Shown here piece after piece: positions 32,529-43,759 of a DNA stretch of 64,000 bases. The notes beneath the pieces are model-generated. The model was not told where the DNA came from. It worked only from the letters and a program-made list of their open reading frames with translations, and did not search any database. This stretch comes from Beta vulgaris subsp. vulgaris (Eukaryota; Streptophyta; Magnoliopsida; Caryophyllales; Amaranthaceae). Location: the NCBI RefSeq assembly GCF_026745355.1, contig NC_079204.1:49108785-49172784 (forward strand), in the 5' to 3' direction. Position numbers and translations under genes: made by a program. The number at the start of each line of letters is the position of its first letter. Positions within the stretch are counted from its first letter, which is position 1.

Positions 32529-32530
<2 letters not shown>
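32134..32530. mobile_element. TIR element family B, copy 2
   Basis: Left end GAGAACCACCCTTATGGTGAG then CCGTGAGAACCA; right end TGGTTCTCACGATTCTCATC then AGAGGGTTCTCACTAGAACC, inverted over about 36 bp, with CCAACCCTATATA as outermost flank. Interior: many TGCTCATTTTACGTTTT-type repeats. (TA)n on both sides (32119-32133, 32531-32594). Confidence 0.7.
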
Positions 32531-32585
<55 letters not shown>

Positions 32586-32748
32586 ATATATAATATCAAA
32601 TCATGTCTGCATCATACATTTAATTGCTCTCTAACATTAAAAAGACAGATAGGATTTTAGATCATATTAGCCCAAACAAGCACCTTATCATAGAATTTTC
32701 AATCATGTTAGCCCAAACTTGCTAACTTAAATAAATAAATTAAATTAC

Positions 32749-32777
32749 AGAACATTATTGACTGTCACTCATGTTCT
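32749..32777 (+). promoter_or_regulatory. Conserved upstream box of AG-peptide gene 2
   Basis: TTGACTGTCACTCATG 277 bp before the ATG, with the same flanks (AGAACATTA, GTTCT) as gene 1. ACGTGACATCA follows at 32878 and a TATA box TTTATATAC at 32908-32916. The GTGGGTCCCAC palindrome of the other three genes is missing: only 25 bp separate the ACGTG box from the TATA box here. Confidence 0.6.
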
Positions 32778-33035
32778 ACCACCCCAATGACCTCACAAAA
32801 AAAAAGTTCTTCTACCAGACGCCATCATAAGCCAACGAATTCTTCTTCATACCAATAATCTTCTAGTAATTTCCACTACGTGACATCATCTCCCCTTATT
32901 GTTTTCCTTTATATACTCCACAGTTTGATAACTCAATCAACTAAAACCAACTTTACAACTACAAGTTACATATATCTTCTCTAGCTATCTGCTCTTTTTT
33001 GTCTTGGTTTTTTTGTTGAAGCTCATCAACCATCA

Positions 33036-33230
33036 ATGGCAAAATCTATTAACAACTCATTCACCTTCTTCGTGGCTGCCATTCTTGCCATTGTTGCGGC
33101 GGTTAACGCTCAGGAAATGCCCCCGACACAAGCACCCGATGCGGGAGCAGGGTTTTCTCTCCCTGTTTCAACAGCTGTGGTTGCGTTCTCTGTCCTTTTC
33201 TCCATCTTTTCTCTGATCTTCAAGCACTAA
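33036..33230 (+). CDS. Arabinogalactan peptide 2 (GPI-anchored)
   Basis: 64 residues, one Asn shorter at the N terminus than its paralogs (MAKSINNS). Signal peptide about 1-25, mature part QEMPPTQAPDAGAG, then a GPI-type tail nearly identical to gene 1 (FSLPVSTAVVAFSV ... FKH). The glycomodule is weaker than in genes 1 and 4: SPAPAA has become TQAPDA, leaving one AP and one PP dipeptide, so fewer predicted hydroxyproline sites and an added acidic residue. It shares this with gene 3. Start chosen by paralog alignment. Expressed location expected to be plasma membrane/wall. Nearest paralog is gene 3, 5.6 kb downstream on the same strand. Confidence 0.87.
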   Translation: MAKSINNSFTFFVAAILAIVAAVNAQEMPPTQAPDAGAGFSLPVSTAVVAFSVLFSIFSLIFKH

Positions 33231-33355
33231 AGTTTCAGTAATTATTTTGTTGTTGTTGTCTTGGAGTATATATTTATTGTTTATTTGGATTGTTACTACC
33301 GGTATATATGTAACACATTTGTTTTTAGTTTGTATGAATTATGAATAAGATCATA
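33231..33355 (+). terminator. Conserved 3' UTR and polyadenylation region, gene 2
   Basis: TTTGGATTGTTACTA, TGTAACACATTTGTT, TTTGTATGAATTATGAATAA and GATCAT match gene 1 nearly base for base, although the 3' UTR does not encode anything. Confidence 0.55.
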
Positions 33356-33564
33356 TTTGGTATTCCTTAATTTGACGATTTTATACATGGAGTTTTTTTT
33401 TTTTTTTTGACATTTGAGTTGATAACTAAATCCAATTATTTTTGTTTTTTAATTAGTTGCTATAATTCATTTTGCACATTTTTCAAGATGGTAAGGAAAA
33501 GAGAATTTTTTTTCTTTTGAGAGACACATGATGTGTTCTTTTGAGTGTATAAGAAGGTTAGGAG

Positions 33565-33946
33565 TAGGGGTGTAAGAGAAATAAGGCAACTCACGACCTA
33601 TTCGAGATCGATTTGGTCAAAGTTCGATCAAAGCTCGACTTGATTGAGCTCAAATCGAATTCGAGCTCAATCCAAGGTGTTGCTGAGTCGAGTTGAGCAC
33701 TCGATACTCAATTCGAAAAATTGTGAGAAACTCGAATACCCAATTATCAATAGTATAATACCTAACTTTAATATTTTTCTACCTTATTGTTGCTTTAACA
33801 TGAGATACCTGCAAGCGACTCGAGATTTACTCTGTGAAAGCTCGACTCGGTCAATGCTAGACTCGACTCAACTCAAACTTGACTCCAAATGCTAACGAGT
33901 TGAGATAGCTCAAATTAGAACTCGACTCGTATCATTGACACCCCTA
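33565..33946. mobile_element. hAT-type MITE, 382 bp
   Basis: Ends TAGGGGTGTAA and, inverted, TAGGGGTGTCAA, flanked by 8-bp duplication GTTAGGAG (33557-33564) / GTTAAGAG (33947-33954), one mismatch. The interior is full of CTCGA/TCGAG-containing inverted blocks. Typical non-autonomous hAT. Confidence 0.85.
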
Positions 33947-33954
33947 GTTAAGAG

Positions 33955-35450
33955 CACAAATTCGAAGGTGCACACAGTTCACCTTGGTTTAGGTGGGCAT
34001 GGTACAAAATAATACCGTTTTGTTATGTTTTGAGCAACGCAATTCAATTTATCTTTCTTCAACTTTTCAATTCATGTGCGTAGTATAATGAACATCCAAT
34101 TTATTTTAAAGAACATTGTAGTATAATGAACACGCGCTATTAATTGGGCGGATAATTAGGGATTGCCATGAATAATGTAACGGTCAAAACGTTACAGAAT
34201 TCTAATAGCCACACACGCATAGCTCCCGGGTCCAAAACTTTAGTTAAGTTAACTTTATTCCCAAAGCCCAAGGCCCTGGCCCGGTCCGGGCGGGCGGCGC
34301 GCGCGTGTGTGATAGCAAGCCCAAACCAAACATATAATCCAACCACAAAAGCATCTCTAGTCACAACTCAATAGATGGAAGGAGGGAGGAAATATATAAA
34401 CATGAAGAAATTCCCTCCCACAAACAATGTGGGACAAGCAACAAAAAAGAGCCAAGGCTTTTCCAAGCCTTAACTCCAACATTGACAATTGTTCATTTAA
34501 TTCAGTGATATGCTTATTCAACCAATTGTTGATTCAAAATTTTAGTTTGTTCATTCGAGTTATCCAAAATGTTCTTTCAAATTAGTTATATGTTCATTGT
34601 TCCACAGGCGCACGGAGGGTTGCATCGGAACTATGGGACTCGAGCCCAATTCTCAAGCCCGACCTCTCTCTAATTCATTTCTGTTGTAAGACATGAAACA
34701 ACAAAAGATGGCAAAAGAGAAACCTCTATGCTAAAACTAAAAAAAACATGGCAACAAATAAAAGATGGAATTTTTTTGATGGGTTCCTGTTTCTCTTCAA
34801 GGTTTTGTTCATACTCTTTTAGTCCTAATACCGTATAAAGATAATTAGGAGAAACTTACCCATCCTTTTAAAGAGTCGGTGCTAATTGTCTATTATGTTG
34901 GCCAAACTAATAACTGAATTCTTACAATATATGAGTGTTTATGTTGCTTGGATATCTGTTTTTTTTACAACTTGTTTGCTCCATTTTTAGTAAAGAAAAA
35001 AGAAAAGAAGAAAAGGAAATGAAGAAATTGGAAAAGAAGAGAAGAGAAAGGGGCGTTTGGTTGGAGTTAATCTGGAAAGGGTAAGGAATCAAGTTGCTTG
35101 ATTCTCTTACTTGTCGTTTGTTTGCTCCATTTGATAAAATCCTTTACCCCCCCCCCCCCAAATAAGGATGACAATGGATCCTAGACCCAACCCAAATTCG
35201 TGGATCCGAATTCGCTTTTCCGAATCTGGATCCTAAAATTTCAAACATATTGGATTCCGGTCGCATCTGGATCTTATTATTCGGTTGCAAATGGGGGTCC
35301 AGATCTGACCCAAGATTCGGACCTGAATCTATGGATCTGTTTTCTGTACAAAAAAAAGTTGGTCTGATGGGCTTTAAATAAACCAAACCCTGAAAACCCA
35401 TCTGACAACAAGATCTTTAGCTTCTAACCTCAAAACTCAACAAAACCCTA
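33955..35450. other. No gene; GC-rich patch and hAT-like fragment
   Basis: 34258-34312 is unusually GC-rich (GGCCCTGGCCCGGTCCGGGC then GCGCGCGCGTGTGTG). CAATGTGGGACAAG near 34425 recalls LTR-type sequence but no pair is found. 35146-35159 is (C)14. 35163-35300 is rich in GGATCC/GGATCTG and may be a fragment of a hAT-like element related in style to 62254-62983. No coding region. Confidence 0.5.
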
Positions 35451-35539
35451 ACTCATGAACAAGATCCTCTCTCTTTTACACCTTTCTTCTCTCTTTCCAG
35501 CCATCCGACCAGTTATGCTATCAGGAGTTGCAAGAAGGG

Positions 35540-37510
35540 TGATAAATTTGAAGAGAATGGACTTATGCTCAGATAGGATACAAATTGTATGACTTAAATG
35601 AAAATAAATTGTTCCTGAGCAGAGATGTAGTATTTCAAGAAGAAATATTTCCATTTCTGAATCCTTTAGTTGAGAAGGATGTCATAAAATTGCATTTTAA
35701 CAAGATACCTGGTTGTAAGTCTAATGTTATGCTGGAAAGTGAACATATGGATGCATCATGAGATTGAAATGGGCTTGAGAATGTGTGGACTGATGAGTTG
35801 ATAGACGAAGAAGAGCAAGAGCTTACTAGAGAGGAAAATGAAACACATCCTGAAGTTGTAAGCACAAGCATTCCCAGAGATCATGAAGTTGATCTAAGAG
35901 AGAGTTCTGAAGAGCAAGTACCTCAAACCAGATACTCATACTTCTGAAGAATTAACCAGTCCTGCTAGAGCAACAAACATACTAAGATATTAGCTGATTA
36001 TGAATACAAGTTGCCTTATTCAAGCAACTTAGAGACAGCAAGGCCTATTTTCAATGTGCAGGTTTTGGATGATAAATTTGAATATCCTAAGAAGTATTTG
36101 TGCTTCTTAAACAATGTTTTACAGATCAAGGAGCCAAATACTTATAAAGAAGCTTCACAACATTTAGGGTGGATTGAAGCAATGGGAAAAGAAATAGAAG
36201 CATTAGGAAATAACACTACTTAGGTGGTGATAGGCATGCCTGTTGGGAAACATGCATGCTGTTGATAGCATATGGGTTTATAAGGCCAACATGAAGTTAG
36301 ATAGAACATTTGAGAAGCTTAAAGCAAGAATGGTGGCCAATAGAGATAAGCAACTCAAGGGAAAGGAGTATATATGCACACTATTTCACGAGTTACAAAG
36401 TTTACAAGTGTATTCTTGCATTGTTATATATATAGAAGAATAAATCTATATGAGACCTCCACCAGGATTTCAAGCAAGGTTAGATGGCAAAGTATGCAAG
36501 CTGCAGAGAAGTATATATGGATTGAAATAAGCTTTAAGGCGGTGGAATATTCAACTGAAAGAATTTCTCCTAAAAAGAAAATTCAAGGTGAAAGATCTTC
36601 ATTACCGGTGATGATATGGAGTACATTGAAGTGATTAAAGAAAAATTGAATGATGCTTTACTATGTAAGATCTAGGTGAAATGTGATACTTCCTTGGTCT
36701 TGAGGTAGCTAGAAACTCTCAAGGCATTATGCTTAACCAAAGGAAGTATGGACATTGTTGCTAATTCAAGGTTACTAGATTGCAAAGTAGCAAAATTTCC
36801 TTTTTCTAAAGGAATTAAACTCTCTACCGATCAAGGGGAAGTGATGAAGGATCCTGAGCAGTTTAGAAGACTTATAAGTAGACATCTCGAACTTAACCTT
36901 ATCATACCTGAACATGTCATACTTAGTACAACAACTGAGTCAATTCATGAGTTGTGCTAGACAACCTCACTAGGATGCTGCCATGCATGTTGTTAAGTAT
37001 ATAAATGGAAGCATATCCTATGTAACACTCCGTCGGGGTGTTACATCCTAGGGTTTGTTTTATCCAGTTGGTCTTGTCCTGACCATGACTGGCTTTTGTG
37101 ATGCTGCTGATTGGGGACCATGTGCCTTCAGTGGAAGGTCTCTCATAGGTTATTGTGTGTTTTTAGGTGGATCTCTCATCTCTTGGAAAACTAAGAAACA
37201 GAAAACTGTCTCCAAGTCTTCAGTTGAATTTGAATACAGATCCATGTCCCAAATTACCAGTAAACTGGTCTAGATAAATAGTATTATTGAAGATCTCACT
37301 ATATATATACATTCCTCATCTTGTCACTTTGTATTTTGTCTACAAGGTTGCACACTTTATCGCTCATAATTCGATATATCATGGAAGGACAAAGCATTTG
37401 AAACTTGACTATTATTATGTAAGGGAGGACATTGAAGAGGGATTCATCAGCACAACCTAAATCAAACCTCCCTACAACTAGCAGATATCTTGACAAAGTC
37501 TCTCTCTGAA
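35540..37510 (+). pseudogene. Ty1/copia pol relic
   Basis: Plus-strand copia pol heavily decayed. Near 35575-35660 the integrase end reads GYKLYDLNENKLFLSRDVVF and QEEIFPF. 36011-36223 leads into RT (PNTYKEASQHLGWIEAMGKE, IEALGNN). 36243 on: DSIWVYKANMKLDRTFEKLK, then MRPPPGFQARLDGKVCKLQR and SIYGLK near 36450-36530, then YFLGLEVARNSQGIMLNQRK near 36690-36745. 37055-37273 holds RNase H (DAADWGPCAFSGRSLIGYC, SLISWKTKKQKTVSKSS) and near 37385 GRTKHLKLDYYYVREDIEEG. Each segment is in a different frame. A PPT-like TATGGGGTGAAG is at about 37566. No LTR pair found. Confidence 0.85.
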
Positions 37511-38560
37511 GCTTAAACAATTATATGTTTCCAATTAGGTCTTTGCGTCATAGACAAAGTTCAACTATGGGGTGAAGAAATTAGTATTAACAAGTAATTA
37601 GTGGCTCTAAATAGTGTTTATTTTCACCCTTTACAACACTTTATATAGTTATCTAACCTTTTACTCCCACTAACACCTAGGATAACTTTTTGCTCTTTGT
37701 CTTTTAGCTTATATACTGTTGTACTTTTCTCTCAATTTTGATTGGTTATGGTTTGTATATATATTGATGTAAAGTTTCCTATGTTAGGCTGGAAAATAGA
37801 GGCGCCATTATTGAGGTATTAGAGAAAATAAAGCAAATATATTTTTGCTTACTTGAGCAGTAAATTTTTTTGTAAAAGTTCTAAACTTTATTTCTTCACA
37901 TTCAGGGTCGTTTTGGATATCTATGGACCCCTGTTCTATAATAAAAATTGGGCCCCCTTAGTGAGAGAAAAGGACCACAAAATTTTTCATAGAGAGTTGA
38001 CATAATCAATACTAAGTGATGGATTGATTTTATTATTGATAATTATGAAAAAGTATTGATGACAATACTAAATTTAAAGATGTGGAGGTTGAATTTTTTG
38101 TGAAAGATACCGAGGAAGATGATAGGGGATAGCGTGAATTAGGAAGTCTGGATATGAAGATGTGGAGCGTTTGCCATTTATACAAAACATGTTATATTTC
38201 AAATTGGGCCCTTTCAAATAAAACCAAAAAAAATTTGAACAGGACACTATGTGGAGGGGCTCTTTGCACACCCACAAGGCCACAACTACGGCCCTGTTCA
38301 CATTGATTAGAAAGTGTTAATTATCTTCACCAACTAACAAAAACCTTGCGATATACATAACCAACCATGAAGAACTACTCAACAACTCGAAATAAAAGAC
38401 TTCCTCCAACTATTTCCATAATTACCAAGCAGATTGTAAAAAGTTATAACAAACTTAGATGACGGTAAAAACAGAGAAGTCTTCGTCGTCTTTACCTTTT
38501 TCTTTCTCTATATGAGAGACGACTTCTTCAAAGTTGGCATGAATTGACCTGGTTAACAAA
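37511..38560. other. No gene recognised
   Basis: Copia 3' flank then AT-rich sequence. Near 38460-38560 it becomes similar to the distal upstream region of gene 4 (AGAGAAGTCTTC, ATGAGAGA, TTCTTCAAAG), so the promoter duplication of gene 3 extends at least to about 38440. Confidence 0.5.
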
Positions 38561-38566
38561 TGTATA

Positions 38567-38592
38567 TTGACTGTCACTCATGTTCTTCCACC
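38567..38592 (+). promoter_or_regulatory. Conserved upstream box of AG-peptide gene 3
   Basis: TTGACTGTCACTCATGTTCT, 291 bp before the ATG. ACGTGGCATCA follows at 38645. Confidence 0.6.
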
Positions 38593-38690
38593 ATATATAC
38601 GCCATCATAAATTCATAAACTCAATCAATTCCTCCAGCTTCACTACGTGGCATCATCGCAATGGTGTAACCATTCTATCAATTACTTTCT

Positions 38691-38728
38691 GTGGGTCCCA
38701 CTTTCTCCTTACTTTGGCCATTATATAC
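38691..38728 (+). promoter_or_regulatory. GTGGGTCCCAC palindrome and TATA box, gene 3
   Basis: The palindrome is at 38691-38701 and the TATA box TTATATAC at 38721-38728, the same order and near-identical spacing as genes 1 and 4. Both strands of the palindrome match the class I TCP consensus GGNCCCAC. Confidence 0.6.
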
Positions 38729-38858
38729 CCCCTCACAGTTTCACAACTAATCAACTAAAACCAACTAATAACTTCATACAGAGTTAATTAGTTCTCTAGC
38801 TATCTATTGTGTTTCTCTTGGTTTTTGTTGAAATTAAGCAACCATCAATTTATTGTCA

Positions 38859-39056
38859 ATGGCAAAATCTATTAACAACAACTCATTCATCTTCTTCGTC
38901 GCCGCCATTCTTGCCCTTATTGCGGCGGTTAACGCTCAAGAGATGCCACCATCACAAGCGCCGGATGTCGGAGCAGGGTTTTCACTCCCTGTTTCAACCG
39001 TTGTAGTTGCATTCTCTGTCTTCTTCTCCATCTTTTCTTTGATCTTCAAGCACTAA
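38859..39056 (+). CDS. Arabinogalactan peptide 3 (GPI-anchored)
   Basis: 65 residues. I take the ATG at 38859 (MAKSINNNS), not an in-frame TTG two codons earlier, since all paralogs start there. Signal peptide about 1-26, mature QEMPPSQAPDVGAG, then a hydrophobic GPI tail ending FKH. Like gene 2 it has Q-A-P-D in place of P-A-P-A, so it belongs to the less-prolyl type, and it carries V for A before GAG. The signal core has two changes (FIFFVAA, LALIAAV). Its frame is undamaged and changes are conservative, so it is likely functional. 5' UTR shares CTCTAGCTATCT with genes 2 and 4. Confidence 0.87.
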   Translation: MAKSINNNSFIFFVAAILALIAAVNAQEMPPSQAPDVGAGFSLPVSTVVVAFSVFFSIFSLIFKH

Positions 39057-39200
39057 AGTACCCAGTAATTTATTTTTGTTGTGTTGTTGTATACATCTAT
39101 TATCTATTTGGAATGTTACTATCAGAGTATCAGTACATATCACATATGTAACATATTTGGTTTTAGTTTGTACGAATATTGTGTAATGTTTTTTTTTGTT
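39057..39200 (+). terminator. 3' UTR, gene 3, diverged
   Basis: Retains TTTGGAATGTTACTA, TGTAACATATTTGG and TTTGTACGAAT, but the AATTATGAATAAGATCAT end of the other copies has been replaced. A TGTAATG is present instead; the poly(A) signal is less clear. Confidence 0.45.
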
Positions 39201-39836
39201 TCCTTAATTTGACGAGTTTATTCCTGGAGAATTTTTCATTTTGAATTGAGCATCAATATGATTTCTATCTTGTGTTCATTTTACAAAGATGTTAGGGTAA
39301 ATCAAACTATCCTATTGAATTTTGTTGGTATAGAAGTTGTTTATGACATGATTTAGACTTATATCTATGTTGTCTATTTTCATCATTTCAAAACAAACTT
39401 TTTTTTTTAACCTAAAAATTTCAATTGTAGATAAGTTTAACCTAAAAATTTAAAATTACATTTGGGTTGGTTAAGTTTCCTTAGGTGAATTGTTTATGAA
39501 TATGATGATACAATATACATGTAATTTAATAGGGCGTAGGAAGGCCTGAGATGAAAAACATTGGCCTATTAATAAGATAAATCAGTTTTTGTCCCGAGTC
39601 ATACGTGCCGGATTATTTACTCATATGCATTTGAAGTCTTCAAAAATAGAAATACTTGTCTTTAAATGATTTCTCCCCCTCCCCCAAACACCAACATGAG
39701 CATTGTAGTATAGCTGGTTAGTGCATTAGCACATCAAATTAGAGGTTATCAAGTTCGAGTCTTACTTAAAACACACATTTTTATTGTTTAATGTCTCATT
39801 TAATTGCGTGGGGGAGGGATGGATACATGTGACGTC

Positions 39837-39918
<82 letters not shown>

Positions 39919-40204
39919 CATTGACCATCTTGAGTCATGTTCATTGTCTTTGTTACATCTATTAAACCCTAAATTAGTAAAGCGCTATCCTTAACTCAAA
40001 CATGCTCGAGAATTTGTCTTCGTTTTTTATTTAATGTAATATTTCATCATCTTAATCCACTCATCAAAAAGATTAATTGTATTACATCCAAAAAAAAATA
40101 AAGGCACTATATTAAGTTTCTCATCAATGTTAGAGTTCATAGATTTTATTATGTGCTTTCCTCCAACTTTTAATCGTACCATTTTGTCTTTTGCATTATT
40201 CATA
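39200..40204. other. No gene; tRNA-like relic and (TA)n
   Basis: 39706-39762 resembles a tRNA-derived sequence: A box-like TAGTATAGCTGGTTAG and B box-like AGTTCGAGTC about 35 bp apart, and could be a SINE head or tRNA pseudogene; no target duplication found. 39839-39914 is (TA)n. The rest is AT-rich without coding. Confidence 0.45.
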
Positions 40205-40206
40205 TA

Positions 40207-40465
40207 CTCCCTCTGTTTTTTTTTATCTTTCTCACTTGGAATCTTAACACTATTCATGCATAGAGAGAATCTTCTCAAATGTTCTCAATTTATAAGAAAA
40301 AACATAGTCATGTGGGGTCTTGTTTGATTCGTCTCAATTAATACTTTATTAATATTCAATCGTTATAATTTTTACTAATATATAATGAAAGATATTTAAG
40401 TTTTAAAACGTGCATTGGAAGACGCGCACAGGAAAGTGAGAATGATAAAAAAAAAACAGAAGGAG
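40207..40465. mobile_element. Stowaway MITE copy 2
   Basis: 259 bp. Left CTCCCTCTGTTTTTTTT, right AAAACAGAAGGAG, flanked by TA (40205-40206, 40466-40467). Related to 13774-14029 in the opposite orientation, sharing the ATTCAATCGTTATAATTTTT interior. Confidence 0.87.
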
Positions 40466-41459
40466 TACTAATATTGTAATCTTATATTAGACTATTACTA
40501 CATTGGAAAAAAATCAACTTCGTACGGAAGATGTTATTGAATTCATCTAAATGTATATTTTCAAAATACTTATAGATTTATAGATATATATTGATTATCA
40601 AAGCTTTAAGTTGACAAATGTCAAAATAGAATTTTGAAAGTAAGAAAGTAGAGGATGTGTACTAATAAAATCACAAGCCATCCATTCTTCCAAAAAAAAA
40701 AAAATAAATAAATCACAAGCCATCCATAATAGAGATGGCCAACAATGCGGGCCAATCCAGCCCAGTCCACCTTGTGGGCTGTGTGGGTCGGGTTAGCAAA
40801 AAGTCCGGTCCAGCCCAGCTCGAACCGTAAAATTGGTAAGTGGGTCGTGTGTCAGATTTCTTGAGCCCAACCCACTACTAAAACCGCCCAGCCCGGACGA
40901 TGAAATCGGTCCAACCCGACTCATGAACTAGGTCAGTCCAATCCAAGTAAATATTGAACCAAATTGTGTATATTTTAATCAAATTGTATATATTTTAATC
41001 AAATTGCATATTATAATTCAATCAAATTTAAAAATAAAGTGCAAAGAGTCCCTGCGCTAGGGTTTGTTTAGGAGAGTCATGGAGGGGGAGTCTGTAGTCT
41101 CGTAGGGCGAGCGGTTGGTCCCTAACCTAGGGATCGGTGAATTTTGATCGTACCTATGGCTGATGACATAGCTTTAAAGTGTTCCCATCTTAGAATAACA
41201 GCGGAAGAGGAAGAAGAGGTGGTCCTTGATGAACTGCCTGTTTCGGATGGTTCGTCAAATACTGATTTGGCGATTGTGGGTCGAGTTATGACGGAAAGAC
41301 CTTATAATTTTGAGGCGTTTAAGAAAACCATGAACCAGATTTGGGCGATTTCGAAGCATGCCTTGTTTCGCCCTATCGAGAATGGATTGTTTGTTATTCA
41401 ATTTGCTTCCCCTCGTGATAGAGAAAAGGTCCTCGATGGCAGGCCGTGGACACTACAAG

Positions 41460-41960
41460 AACAACCCTCATCAACGACGGGAAATCCTGTTGTTAATGAG
41501 TTGTTTCTTGTCGCAGAAGCCTTTTACGACGAGATTACCGTACCGTCGTCCGCGGTCGCAAAAGGCGCCGTCGCAAAAAATATTACGACCAGTTATAATG
41601 GGTCGTCGTCATTGAGTATTTACGACGAGGCGAAAAGCTCGTCGCAAAACGTTGTGTATCTGCGACGAGATTACCGTCGCAATTCAGTTTTTGAAAATTC
41701 AAATGATTCTTTTTACGACCAGAATTTCTTGTCGTAAATCTCATTTTTGGAAGTCATTGTTCACTTAACTACGACTAATTTCCGGTCGCAATTATACTCT
41801 TGAAACTATTTTATTACACCATTAACGACCATATTTCTTGTCGCAATTATTTTTCATGCATTTCTGGCAACCCATTTTACGACCATACTTCTTGTCGGTG
41901 TTCTTTTATTAAATGATTTTCATAGCACCTTTTTACGACGGCATTTATTTCATTTTTTGC
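41460..41960. repeat. CACTA left subterminal repeats
   Basis: Short motifs repeated in both orientations: TTTACGACCA, CTTGTCGCAA, CGTCGCAA. The matching cluster is at 53410-53680. Such clusters bind the element-encoded TNPA-like factor in En/Spm. From 41960 to 43445 I see element internal DNA without a clear gene. Confidence 0.8.
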
Positions 41961-43445
41961 CAGACCAAATTGTTAAATTTTGCAACCATTCTTGTTTTGC
42001 ATTCACTATATTTACCTGTAAACCATATACCACTCACTCTGAATATCGTGATAAAACATAATTCATAAGTACATATATAGATGTCGAAACACAAGTACCA
42101 ATAACAAAAGTATCTACAATCTTAGCCAACGGTTCAATACGATAAAAAAGTCTAGAGAATCTGTCAAAAGTTTCACAAGCTAAAAAAACCATAACTATTG
42201 TAGTTCTTCCACATTGTAGAAAATGTCATAACTCGCAATGTTAGTCCATACTCCAACTCAAGCTCCACGCAAGGATCTCCTCCACATGTCATTGCTACTA
42301 TTAGTTTCGCCCAATCACGAGTCGCCTTGCTGCTAATCCCCTAAAACAAAACGTAACAAATTATAAATTACAATGTATAAACTTTTAACACATAAAAGAC
42401 AACCATAATCGCTCTCTGCAACTTGTTTTAGAAAGACTACCTTAAATAATTACTAAACATCCTACTAATGTCTAATAAGTAATAAAATATGATAGAGGCA
42501 TTAAGAAATGGAAGGAAGTAACCATGGAAAATACTAACTAGCTTCTCCAACAAAAGCACACACGTAGTGGCAAAAGCTTTTCATTAAATGTTATCCCCTC
42601 CCCCTCCCAAACTTCATATGCTGAATCTGTAAATTACAAAGATCCCTTAACAAATGAAAAACAAATATACATAGAATATAAAGTCCCCATTAAGGGAACC
42701 CAAAGACGATATTATTCTCCAATTTGAGATTTGCTCATGAAATCCAGGACTATAAAAAGAGAATCTGTAGACTACCTTTATGTGCTGCTAAACATGATCA
42801 ATTGCTCTCTGAGAAACATATAGCTTGTACAGAAATTATTTTGTTCAATCATTTGTTTCTCAACTTGCAATATCAACAACCATAATTTAAGTATTCTTTA
42901 AAACATAGTTGCTATGAACTCCTAAGTTAATACATTGAATCAAGTGAAAAGGCAAAAATTAGGCGAAGAGGATAGATTTGTATTGCTAATATTAGGAGAA
43001 TATAATATTTCATACCCGGGAAGTGACAGGTGAACTCACTTGTACCTGTTGGGGTTCAGGTCTCTTCTTCTTTTACACTCTTATATTTAGGCTTATTGCT
43101 CTACTGTCATCACTGCTATCACTGCTCAGAATACTGGTTTATTAGACTTGTTGTGATTGGTGAAGGGATCAATCCTTCAATCATTCAATTGTTTATGGGA
43201 TAATAATCTCTTGGTGCTCATTTACACTTCAATCTTAGTATTAAAAGATCCAAGCTTAGTAAATTCACCTAAGTAGCCAATTCATGCTTTAGCAATGGTA
43301 TTTATAGAAGGCTACCTATGGTGCTATTGTCACCTAGAAGAATTACTTTTGACTTTTCAGTTTTCAGTACTTATGATTCTCTAATATCTTAATTTGATGG
43401 TGCTTTGTTTGTTACTGAAACTGAACTTCTTTTGCTTCTATATAG

Positions 43446-43523
43446 GGTGTTCACTTGTTGCCGGAGGACATTGTGGCTGAGCAGCAGATGAGGTCTGTGC
43501 TTTCAGATATGGAAGTTGATGTG
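43446..43523 (+). pseudogene. Captured exon-like segment, unknown host gene
   Basis: Bordered by an acceptor-like ATATAG and a donor-like GTAAGT. The open 26 codons read GVHLLPEDIVAEQQMRSVLS and on. Phase 0 at both ends, so it could splice to the 46426 exon. I cannot assign the protein. It runs against the transposon genes, on the + strand. Confidence 0.5.
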
Positions 43524-43759
43524 GTAAGTGCACTGTTTTTTTGTCTACCAATGATAAGACCATTAAGTTTCGGAAGGTAGGCTATTCTGTTTAGTGCTAC
43601 TACAGTAAGTCTCGCATATTTATCTGAATTATCTCATTGAGTGCTTTGTTATAATCTGTTAAATTTCATTCTTTGGGGAATGGGAGCTACTATACAGAAA
43701 TGAATTAGTAAATTAGTCACCAACAAGCTGATATTAAAATGAATGAAGGAGCTTATAAA

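Noticed and set aside
34140..34374. GC-rich ORFs on both strands
   Set aside because: Short, overlapping, no recognisable domain; a local GC-rich patch is the more likely cause.
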